DNA of 64,000 bases from a bacterium (GTDB lineage: Bacteria > Cyanobacteriota > Vampirovibrionia > Gastranaerophilales > Gastranaerophilaceae). The stretch is from positions 27,758 through 91,757 of the forward strand of contig JAFUEV010000015.1 in the NCBI GenBank assembly GCA_017470245.1. Reading direction: 5' to 3'. Of the stretch, positions 41,271 through 49,091 are shown in pieces (the stretch's first letter is position 1; the number at the start of each line of letters is the position of its first letter). The notes under the pieces are model-generated. The model was not told where the DNA came from and did no database searches. It worked only from the letters and a program-made list of their open reading frames with translations. The position numbers and the translations under genes were made by a program.

Positions 41271-41651
41271 ATGATTTTTGATTTTTTAAAAAAGAAACAA
41301 GGTTGCAAACACGATAGAATTCCAGTAGATGTAGATGAGGCATATTGTCCTGACTGCGGTGCTTTAGTACAAAATAAATGGTATCTTGTAAGATGCGGTT
41401 GTTGTAACATAAAACGCAGCGCACACAATCATTATGAAGAAATTATTCCGGATACAAAATATTGCCCCAATTGCGGTTCTACAGAATTTTATATAGAAGA
41501 ACTGGACAAAATTAACTTTTTAAATGTACATTATGCAGTATACAAAAAAGTCGTAGTTGAACAAAAGAACTTAACCACACGTCAAATATGGATTGAAAAA
41601 GATGATGAAGTATTAACGGAGAAAAAATTAATAGGAACTGAAAGGAAATAA
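41271..41651 (+). CDS. Multi-cysteine zinc-ribbon protein of unknown function
   Basis: 126 residues with three CxxC knuckles: YCPDCGALVQ, VRCGCCNIKR and YCPNCGSTEF, plus an early Cys-His pair (GCKHDR). This pattern predicts one or two zinc ribbons in the first 75 residues. The rest is beta/helical (FLNVHYAVYKKVVVEQ). It resembles generic zinc-ribbon adaptors that bind RNA or proteins. No signal peptide. The gene has no obvious ribosome binding site and stands between two terminators, so it appears to be a single-gene unit. Confidence 0.7.
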   Translation: MIFDFLKKKQGCKHDRIPVDVDEAYCPDCGALVQNKWYLVRCGCCNIKRSAHNHYEEIIPDTKYCPNCGSTEFYIEELDKINFLNVHYAVYKKVVVEQKNLTTRQIWIEKDDEVLTEKKLIGTERK

Positions 41652-41673
41652 AAAGCCCCGATTGGGGCTTTTT
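41650..41673. terminator. Bidirectional terminator between convergent genes
   Basis: AAAAAGCCCC (41650-41659) pairs with GGGGCTTTTT (41664-41673) around GATT, immediately between the zinc-ribbon gene and the DHH phosphoesterase stop codon. Confidence 0.93.
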
Positions 41674-42624
41674 TTATTCTTCCGGTGAATTTTCCGAATT
41701 TAATTGATTAATTTTATTTATCAAACTCTGTAAGGTTTCTTCTGCCTTATCGTTGTCTACCTGACAAGTACCTGCATTCATATGACCGCCTCCTTCATAT
41801 TCATACATCATTGCCCCGACATCTATAGGACAAGAACGATTTATAATAGATTTTCCGACTGCAAATACCGTATTCATATTTTGTTTACCGTTAAAGACAT
41901 GAATAGAAATATTTGCTTCAGGAAATAAGGCATATACCATAAATCTGTTACCAACGTGGATTATTTCTTCTTTTCTGATATCAAGAATTGCAGTTGTACC
42001 TTCAACTCTTGTACATCTTTTTATTTGTTCTTTGAATTTATCCTGTTCTTCATTATATAACTTAATTCTTTCTTTAACATCAGGATCTGACATAATTTCA
42101 TTAATTGACTTTTGCGAACACAAATCTACCAGTTTTAACATTAAATTATAATTTGAAATAGTAAAGTTTCTAAAGCGGCCTAATCCTGTTCTTGGATCCA
42201 TCAAATAATTTAATAGTACCCAACCTTCAGGATGAAGTACATCTTCTTCACTAAAACTTGTACAATCTGCTCTGTCAACTGCTTCCATTAAGTCATGAAG
42301 ATTTGAAGAAAATCTGTTTTCTCCGCCAAAATATTCATAAATTATTCTTGCAGAAGATGGAGCTGCCGGTTCAATAATATAATTATCTTTTACATCTTTT
42401 GTTCTTATAGATTCACTTGAATGGTGATCAAAAGCCATATAAACACCTGATGTATATGGCAAACTTGCCGTAATGTCATTTTCTGTTAATTGAAGTTTAC
42501 CGTCTTGAACATCTTTAGGATGAACAAACTTAACTTCGTCAATAATACCAATTTCTTTTAATAATGCAGAGCAAACAAGCCCGTCAAAATTTGATCTTGT
42601 ATATAGTGTATATGTCTCACTCAT
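41674..42624 (-). CDS. DHH/DHHA1-family phosphoesterase
   Basis: 316 residues. The first lobe has TRSNFDGLVCSALL and MAFDHHSSES (the DHH-like metal motif), then EAVDRADCTSF. The second lobe, DHHA1-like, ends with YEYEGGGHMNAGTCQV, matching the GGGHxxA substrate-binding loop. Relatives include exopolyphosphatases and oligoribonucleases (NrnA-type) that remove phosphate or 5'-nucleotides. The first motif is SNFDG, where many NrnA proteins have HxxPDGD, so an exopolyphosphatase-like or novel substrate is possible. Confidence 0.8.
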   Translation of the reverse strand: MSETYTLYTRSNFDGLVCSALLKEIGIIDEVKFVHPKDVQDGKLQLTENDITASLPYTSGVYMAFDHHSSESIRTKDVKDNYIIEPAAPSSARIIYEYFGGENRFSSNLHDLMEAVDRADCTSFSEEDVLHPEGWVLLNYLMDPRTGLGRFRNFTISNYNLMLKLVDLCSQKSINEIMSDPDVKERIKLYNEEQDKFKEQIKRCTRVEGTTAILDIRKEEIIHVGNRFMVYALFPEANISIHVFNGKQNMNTVFAVGKSIINRSCPIDVGAMMYEYEGGGHMNAGTCQVDNDKAEETLQSLINKINQLNSENSPEE

Positions 42625-42820
42625 AATAGTCCTCCGTACAAAATTGTACTATATTTGGTAAATAAAGAAGTCATCTTTTTAGATGATATATTATTTGTTT
42701 AATAAAGGCAAAAATTTTTGCAAAAGTACATCAATCAAAAACAACCGAAATTGAAGTTTCATATAATTCAAATACAAAGAAACGAATATATAAAGATTAA
42801 TAAATACGAAAATACTTAAC

Positions 42821-42850
42821 AAAAAACACCTCTTACACGAGGTGTTTTTT
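42821..42850 (-). terminator. Terminator of valS
   Basis: AAAAAACACCTC (42821-42832) pairs with GAGGTGTTTTTT (42839-42850) around TTACAC, 27 bases past the valS stop. Confidence 0.93.
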
Positions 42851-42876
42851 ATAATAATTTCCGGACTAATAATAGC

Positions 42877-45525
42877 CTAGCCTTTTAATGACTCAATCAA
42901 TTCATTTATGGCTTTTTCCTGAACTTCTATTTCCGCAATCCTTGCTTTTGTTTGTTCTATTAATTCAGGTTTTGCATTTGCCATAAACTTAACATTGTTT
43001 GTTCTTGCCAATAATCCGTTCTTTTCTCCGAGAAGTTTTTCCAACTTCTTTTTCTGTCTTTTTATTTCTTCATTCAAATCAATCAATCCTGCTAAAGGAA
43101 TAATAATCTTTGAATTACTTACAACGGTAGATGCTGACTGTTTTAATGTCTTATGATTTTCATCAACATACTTTATGTCTTCTACCTTTGCTAAACGGTG
43201 AATATATGCTTCTACCTTTTTGAAAATACTGTCTTCATTATTACCTGCAATAATTTCAATATTTACCTTTGTTGATACCGGTATATTAAAACTTTGTCTT
43301 ACGTTTCTTAATGACTTAATTGTTTCAAAAACAAGCTCCATCTGTGTATTTTCTTCAGTAAATGCAAGATTTTCTTCATAAACAGGGAATTTTTCAAGCA
43401 TAATTGCTTTTACATAACTGTTTTTAGGTAATAATTGCCAAATATATTCAGTTATATGAGGCATAATCGGATGTAACAATCTCAATGTCATATCAAGTAC
43501 ATATCTCAATACTCTTTGTGTATTGAGTTTGATAGCCTCATCTTGCAGCTGGATTTTTGCAATTTCTACATACCAATCACAATATGAATTCCAAAAGAAA
43601 TCATATAATGTATGCGCCATTTCACCAATTCTGTAGTTTTTGATATTTTCATTAGTTTCTTTTGCTACATCATTAAGTTTGTTTAATATCCATTTATCTG
43701 CAAGTGTTAAATTATCAAAATCAATATTTTTATTATCAACGCCTTCCAGATTCATAAGTACAAATCTGGAAGCATTCCAAATTTTATTTGCAAAGTTTCT
43801 TCCGTACTCAAATTTTTCATCACTGATTTTAATATCTTGTCCGCCATAAGTACAAAGAGATGTAAGAGTAAACCTTAAAGCATCACAACCGTATTTATCA
43901 ATTATACCAACTGGGTCAATCGTATTGCCTTTAGATTTTGACATCTTTTGACCGGATTCATCTCTTATTAAACCGTGAATATATACTGTAGAAAATGGTG
44001 CTTTTTTAGTAAATTCTTCACCCATTGTAATCATTCTTGCAACCCAGAAGAAAATAATATCAAACCCTGTTACAAGAGTTGAAGTAGGATAAAACTTTTT
44101 AAAATCTTCTGCATCAGTATTTGGCCAACCCATTGTTGAAAAAGGCCATAATCCTGATGAGAACCAAGTATCTAAAACATCTGATTCTTGTGTATATTTA
44201 CTCGGATCAGGATTTTCTTTTGCAACAACCATCTCGCCAGTTTCATTATTATAATATGCGGGTATCTGATGTCCCCACCACAATTGACGAGAAATACACC
44301 AGTCACGAATGTTTGTCATCCATCCTAAATAATTTTTTGTCCAACGTTCGGGTACAAACTTTATATCACCTTTTTCTACAGCTTCAATAGCTGTTTTCGC
44401 CAAAGGTTCCATTTTTACAAACCATTGATTTGACAATAACGGTTCTATAGTCGTTCCGCATCTTTGACATTTACCAACATTATGTTCTATAGGTTTAATT
44501 CTAACCAAACGATTATTGTATTCCAGTAGTTCAACCGTCTTTTTACGGGCTTCTTCTCTTGTCATACCTTGAACGCCAACATATACTTCACTACAATGTT
44601 TCATTTTACCTTGTTCATCAATAACCCAAATAGGCTTCATATTATGACGTTTACCTACTTCATAGTCATTAGGGTCATGAGCAGGAGTTATTTTTACGGC
44701 ACCGGTTCCAAAATGTCTATCAACATACTCATCGGCAATAATAGGAATTTCTCTTCCAGTTAAAGGTATTAATACTGTCTTACCTATTAAATCTTTATAT
44801 TTATAATCATCAGGATGAACTGCAATCGCAGTATCACCATATATTGTTTCCGGACGTGAAGTTGCAACAACAATTGCACCTTGTTCATCTTTTAAAGGAT
44901 AACTTATTTCCCATAAATTACTTTGTTCTGTTTCATAATCTGTTTCAACGTCAGAAATAGCACTTTGACAACGTGGACACCAATTTACAATCTTATAACC
45001 TTTATAAATCAGTCCTTTTTCATATAATTTTACGAAAACTTCCTTAACTGCTTCACTACAACCCTCATCAAGAGTAAAACGAGCTCTTGACATATCAAAA
45101 GAAGCACCTAATCTTTTACATTGGTGCAATATAGCATTTTTATGTTCGTTAGCCCATTGCCATGTTAAATCTACAAATTTCTCTCTGCCCAAATCAAAAC
45201 GGGTTTTGCCTTCGGCTCTTAATTTTTTCTCAACAACATTTTGAGTAGCAATACCTGCGTGGTCAGTACCAGGCATCCATAAAGTTTCATATCCTGACAT
45301 TCTGTGATATCTTACAAGAATATCCTGTAAGGTTTCATCTAATGCGTGTCCCATGTGTAATACACCAGTTACGTTTGGCGGTGGTATTACAATTGAATAC
45401 GGTTCTTTTTCTGATTTGGCATTTGCCTTGAAACACTCATTATTTTCCCAAAACTTATAAATGCTCTCTTCTGTTTCCTTTGCACTGTATACGGTTGGTA
45501 AATCTTCAATTTTAGTCATACTCAT
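42877..45525 (-). CDS. valS: Valyl-tRNA synthetase
   Basis: 882 residues, class I enzyme charging tRNA-Val. The HIGH signature appears as PPNVTGVLHMGHALDETLQD, the KMSKS loop as GQKMSKSKGNTIDP, and the editing-domain segment as ATSRPETIYGDTAIAVHP. The C-terminus has the valine-type coiled coil (EIKRQKKKLEKLLGEKNGLL). ATG 45525 is selected, with AAAGGG seven bases upstream. A longer frame to 45600 adds 25 unrelated residues overlapping the divergent gene. Confidence 0.97.
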   Translation of the reverse strand: MSMTKIEDLPTVYSAKETEESIYKFWENNECFKANAKSEKEPYSIVIPPPNVTGVLHMGHALDETLQDILVRYHRMSGYETLWMPGTDHAGIATQNVVEKKLRAEGKTRFDLGREKFVDLTWQWANEHKNAILHQCKRLGASFDMSRARFTLDEGCSEAVKEVFVKLYEKGLIYKGYKIVNWCPRCQSAISDVETDYETEQSNLWEISYPLKDEQGAIVVATSRPETIYGDTAIAVHPDDYKYKDLIGKTVLIPLTGREIPIIADEYVDRHFGTGAVKITPAHDPNDYEVGKRHNMKPIWVIDEQGKMKHCSEVYVGVQGMTREEARKKTVELLEYNNRLVRIKPIEHNVGKCQRCGTTIEPLLSNQWFVKMEPLAKTAIEAVEKGDIKFVPERWTKNYLGWMTNIRDWCISRQLWWGHQIPAYYNNETGEMVVAKENPDPSKYTQESDVLDTWFSSGLWPFSTMGWPNTDAEDFKKFYPTSTLVTGFDIIFFWVARMITMGEEFTKKAPFSTVYIHGLIRDESGQKMSKSKGNTIDPVGIIDKYGCDALRFTLTSLCTYGGQDIKISDEKFEYGRNFANKIWNASRFVLMNLEGVDNKNIDFDNLTLADKWILNKLNDVAKETNENIKNYRIGEMAHTLYDFFWNSYCDWYVEIAKIQLQDEAIKLNTQRVLRYVLDMTLRLLHPIMPHITEYIWQLLPKNSYVKAIMLEKFPVYEENLAFTEENTQMELVFETIKSLRNVRQSFNIPVSTKVNIEIIAGNNEDSIFKKVEAYIHRLAKVEDIKYVDENHKTLKQSASTVVSNSKIIIPLAGLIDLNEEIKRQKKKLEKLLGEKNGLLARTNNVKFMANAKPELIEQTKARIAEIEVQEKAINELIESLKG

Positions 45526-45594
45526 TTTATTGCCCTTTAATATATTTTTTCTTATAATAACATTATCCGATATAAATTTAAAACTTAAAGGACT

Positions 45595-46500
45595 ATGCAA
45601 AAAAAATATATAAATATTTTTATTATAAATATTATTGTAATTTTTTTATTACTCATCATAGCCGAATTTATGTGCATTAAATTCACCTTCAAAATAAGAC
45701 ACGTTGAATATGCAGATATAAGTAAATATATAGAAAAAGTAATAGAAACGTACACAAGTAATTCTTTTTTTAAAGATTATGATTTCCGTCCTGTTTCATA
45801 CCCCAGTAATCCTACAGGTAAACTTCCAATAGCTACAATCGGTTGTTCTTTCACATACGGATTATATCTTAATCAGGAAGATACATTTGCATCCCAACTT
45901 GCAAATTTTACAGGACGAACCGTATATAATCTTGGAGTTGTCGCTGCCTCACCACGAGAAATTTTATATATTTTAAGAAACGACGAATTAAGAAATGAAC
46001 TTCTATATAATGAACAAAATTTGGAATATATTATTTATCCTTTTATTTCCAATCATTTACAAAGATTATATATGAATATTCGTCTAAATCCTTTAACTCC
46101 GTACTTTAAATTAAAAGACGGTTCACTTGAATTTTATGATAAAAATCATTTTATTCAAAAATCATACATTTTTAGGCTGCTATACGAACTAAAATATAAA
46201 GAAAAAGATGACCTGGAAGCATATAATTTATTTACCATATATATGAAAGAAGCTAATAAAGAAATAAAAAAACATTATCCTTCAGCAAAATTTGTCATTC
46301 TGGTATATGAAGATTATCTTGACCATGATTGGAAGGAACTGGAAAATGAAGGTATTATTGTTATAAAAGTAAAAGATATGACTGTTATAGATGTATACTC
46401 ATCTCAATATTCACAATCGGCTATTGATTCTCATCCAAACAAACTTGCTTGGGAAAAAATTATCCCTATCCTTGCTGAAAAGTTAAATCTTATACAATAA
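45595..46500 (+). CDS. Membrane-anchored SGNH/GDSL-like hydrolase, paralogue 1
   Basis: 301 residues with one N-terminal membrane anchor (FIINIIVIFLLLIIAEFMCI), placing the rest outside the membrane. GCSFTYGLYL (S85) resembles the block I nucleophile and SAIDSHPNKLAWEKI near the end carries the D-x-x-H pair, together giving an SGNH hydrolase-like catalytic set. Such enzymes remove or transfer acyl/acetyl groups on polysaccharides or lipids. The conserved middle TVYNLGVVAASPREILYILR is shared with the next gene, a tandem paralogue. Start ATG 45595 has only a close-set AAAGGA. Confidence 0.78.
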   Translation: MQKKYINIFIINIIVIFLLLIIAEFMCIKFTFKIRHVEYADISKYIEKVIETYTSNSFFKDYDFRPVSYPSNPTGKLPIATIGCSFTYGLYLNQEDTFASQLANFTGRTVYNLGVVAASPREILYILRNDELRNELLYNEQNLEYIIYPFISNHLQRLYMNIRLNPLTPYFKLKDGSLEFYDKNHFIQKSYIFRLLYELKYKEKDDLEAYNLFTIYMKEANKEIKKHYPSAKFVILVYEDYLDHDWKELENEGIIVIKVKDMTVIDVYSSQYSQSAIDSHPNKLAWEKIIPILAEKLNLIQ

Positions 46501-46515
46501 AAGGAATATTTTGCT

Positions 46516-47439
46516 ATGAAGAAACTGTTAAAAATCATATCCGTAAATATAATTGTTATTTTTATAGTTTCAATTTTAACAGAAGCAGGGCTTCTTTATT
46601 TTGACTACAAAAGAATAAACAAAGATAGCTTTAAAAAAGATGAAATTTATACATTTAAAAATCATTTCAATGCTTATAAAGAACATTTTAAAAATCCTTC
46701 TTATTTATGGATGAATGAATTTAGACCGCCTGCCGGTTTGGAATATAAAGATAAACCTTCAGTCATATTACTCGGATGTTCTTATACATACGGATTTAAA
46801 CTAAAAAATGAAGACTCTTTTCATTCTGTATTATCGAATACAATGAAAAGAACTGTTTATAATCTGTCAATTGTTGCTGCTTCTCCGAGAGAAATGCTTT
46901 ATGTATTAAGAAATCAAAAAATTCTAAATGAATTGTTAAAAGAAAACGATAATAACAATGTTGAATATGTTATATACACTTATATGCAAGGTCATAAATC
47001 AAGATTACTTGCAGATATATACAAAAGAAGTCCAAAATTCAAAAAAATAAATAATGGTAATAATTTAGAATATGTGGATGCAAGTCCTATAGAAAATTTG
47101 TATCTATATAGAAAATTTAAAATATTTCTCGCTTCAAAAACTTTTCTGTCTGATAAAACTTTTGACTTGTTATGTTTGTATTTTAGAGAAATAAAACGTG
47201 AAATCGATAAATTATTTAGTAATCAAGGCAAACCTGTTAAATTTATATTACTTGTTTACGAAGAATACAATAACGACTGGGAAAGACTTGAAAAAGACGG
47301 AATAACAGTAATAAAACTAAATGAAATTCTTGATGTCAATATAAAAGATACGGAATATCAAATATCTAAAACCGATTGTCACCCAAATGAAAAGGCTTGG
47401 CAGATTATTGTACCTGCACTGGCAGAAAAGTTAAGATAA
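46516..47439 (+). CDS. Membrane-anchored SGNH/GDSL-like hydrolase, paralogue 2
   Basis: 307 residues, same design as the preceding gene: an N-terminal anchor (ISVNIIVIFIVSILTEAGLL), LLGCSYTYGFKL with S89, TVYNLSIVAASPREMLYVLR, and a terminal DCHPNEKAWQIIVPAL. The two proteins are similar along their length, so they arose by tandem duplication. AAAGGA lies upstream, 15 bases after the previous stop. Substrates are unknown; envelope glycan modification is a reasonable guess from the membrane anchor and family. Confidence 0.78.
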   Translation: MKKLLKIISVNIIVIFIVSILTEAGLLYFDYKRINKDSFKKDEIYTFKNHFNAYKEHFKNPSYLWMNEFRPPAGLEYKDKPSVILLGCSYTYGFKLKNEDSFHSVLSNTMKRTVYNLSIVAASPREMLYVLRNQKILNELLKENDNNNVEYVIYTYMQGHKSRLLADIYKRSPKFKKINNGNNLEYVDASPIENLYLYRKFKIFLASKTFLSDKTFDLLCLYFREIKREIDKLFSNQGKPVKFILLVYEEYNNDWERLEKDGITVIKLNEILDVNIKDTEYQISKTDCHPNEKAWQIIVPALAEKLR

Positions 47440-47544
47440 AAGATTTATTATAGTTTAATAATACGTAACAATACCTTCTCTTTTGTCATGAAATGACCAA
47501 AAAGAAACTTTATATAAATATGTAAAGAATTGGGAAGGTAAAGT

Positions 47545-49053
47545 ATGGAAATGATTGGAACAGTGAACAATGCCAAATTACACAATTTGGGGAAAATTCA
47601 AACATCAAAAAGTATTAAAGCTCAAAATCAGCAGATAAAAATAAGCAATGAACCTGATTCTATATCCGTTTCTAATACAAATACCAAGCCTCAAGAGAAA
47701 GTTTCTTTTAAAGAAGGAGCAGGACTTGTTGCAAAAGGTTTTATAAATAAATTAAAAGGAATGGGGAAAGCCATTGTTCAACATCCGGCAAAAGCACTGC
47801 TTGCTGTTGGCGGAACAGCATTAGCTCTTTCTGCTCTTCCTATTATCGGAATAAGTACAGCAACCGGAGCAGCTGCTCTTGCATTAGTATTTGCAGGGAA
47901 AGCAATATTCAGCACAACAAAAGATATTATTCATACAGTAAAAGACAATAAAGCAGGTGAATATGATAAAGTAAGAGATGATTTGCAAAAAGTTGGTGGT
48001 GACACACTTGATTTAGCATTATCATTGCCTTTTGTTCCCAAAGCAATTAATCAAATATCAAGATTTGCAAGATATGGAACAGCCACTGTAGGTTTAAATA
48101 CAGAATTAATTTCTAATTTAAAAAATATAAAAAGTGTAAAAGACATTCCTTTAGAATTTGCAAAAGCCGATGTTCGGGTTAATTATGAAATGATAGGCAA
48201 AGAAATGAATTTATCAGTAAAACCTAAACTTGAATTTGTAGATATGCCGGCAGAAAAAGGTAAGATATTGGGTGGAGCATACGAGCCCACTACTGGTACT
48301 ATGCAATATAATCAAAATTTATTAACTGCTCGTGGCAAAATAACTGCTAAACTGGCCAAAATAGACCCTGAAATTATTTTAAGACATGAACTTGAACATT
48401 TTAAGCAATTTGCGGATATAACAAGAACAGAAGGTTTGGGCATTGATGCACTGGAAAACACCCTAACAAAATATTATGAAGAAATATACAAATCACTCGG
48501 GAAAGATGTTAGTGAACTAAAAGACATGGGACTATCACCGGAAACAGTAGAAAATATGCTTCATGGAGATAAAAGCATATTCAACAGAGAATTTTATCAA
48601 CAAGTTATTGATTCACAAGGAACTATCCAAGCAGGTACACAAGAAGCAGCAATGTCCGGCAAATATGCACAAGGTCTGCTTGAAAAAGTACATCCATCGC
48701 CTGAAAGTATTGCCGAATATCAAGAAGCAATAAAAAATATGCCAAATTTATTTGGACAACCAATACCATTAACTCCTATAGATGTAATAAAATTACAAAA
48801 GGCACAACTTGCTTTATATAAATCCAATATTCTTGAGAAAGGGGCTTATGCTGCACAAGATGCATATTATCAAGCAAATGTATTTATGCGCCCTGATATA
48901 ATTACAACAGGCAGTAACGTTGTAGGAAATATACCTTATGAAGAAGACAAGAAAACCAAAACATTAAATGATATTGTATTCGGTGGGCACACTCCTACAA
49001 AATCTCATATAATCAAGCAGAAAACAATTAAAACGCAACCCCAACAAAATTAA
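47545..49053 (+). CDS. Putative HExxH metalloprotease-like protein
   Basis: 502 residues, no signal peptide. A Ser/Asn-rich N-terminus contains the tag-like KVSFKEGAG. A hydrophobic stretch (about 80-125: ALLAVGGTALALSALPIIGI, then AAALALVFAGKAIF) could insert in a membrane. The central EIILRHELEHFKQF gives H281-E-L-E-H285, and GTQEAAMSGKYAQG downstream could supply a third ligand. The remainder is helical. It may be an intramembrane or secreted-effector-like zinc protease. Family not recognised; catalytic activity is inferred from the motif alone. Confidence 0.68.
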   Translation: MEMIGTVNNAKLHNLGKIQTSKSIKAQNQQIKISNEPDSISVSNTNTKPQEKVSFKEGAGLVAKGFINKLKGMGKAIVQHPAKALLAVGGTALALSALPIIGISTATGAAALALVFAGKAIFSTTKDIIHTVKDNKAGEYDKVRDDLQKVGGDTLDLALSLPFVPKAINQISRFARYGTATVGLNTELISNLKNIKSVKDIPLEFAKADVRVNYEMIGKEMNLSVKPKLEFVDMPAEKGKILGGAYEPTTGTMQYNQNLLTARGKITAKLAKIDPEIILRHELEHFKQFADITRTEGLGIDALENTLTKYYEEIYKSLGKDVSELKDMGLSPETVENMLHGDKSIFNREFYQQVIDSQGTIQAGTQEAAMSGKYAQGLLEKVHPSPESIAEYQEAIKNMPNLFGQPIPLTPIDVIKLQKAQLALYKSNILEKGAYAAQDAYYQANVFMRPDIITTGSNVVGNIPYEEDKKTKTLNDIVFGGHTPTKSHIIKQKTIKTQPQQN

Positions 49054-49059
49054 ATTAAT

Positions 49060-49091
49060 AAAAAACAGGATTTTTAAAAATCCTGTTTTTT
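49060..49091. terminator. Bidirectional terminator between the HExxH gene and cheA
   Basis: A 15-bp perfect inverted repeat, AAAAACAGGATTTTT (49061-49075) with AAAAATCCTGTTTTT (49076-49090), with no spacer. It overlaps the first bases of the cheA stop codon and sits seven bases past the rightward gene. Confidence 0.9.

Noticed and set aside
47479..47513. Imperfect inverted repeat TTTTGTCAT-GAA-ATGACCAAAA before the HExxH gene
   Set aside because: Stem is bulged and followed by no T-run, so not a convincing terminator. An operator is possible but has no second copy in the window.
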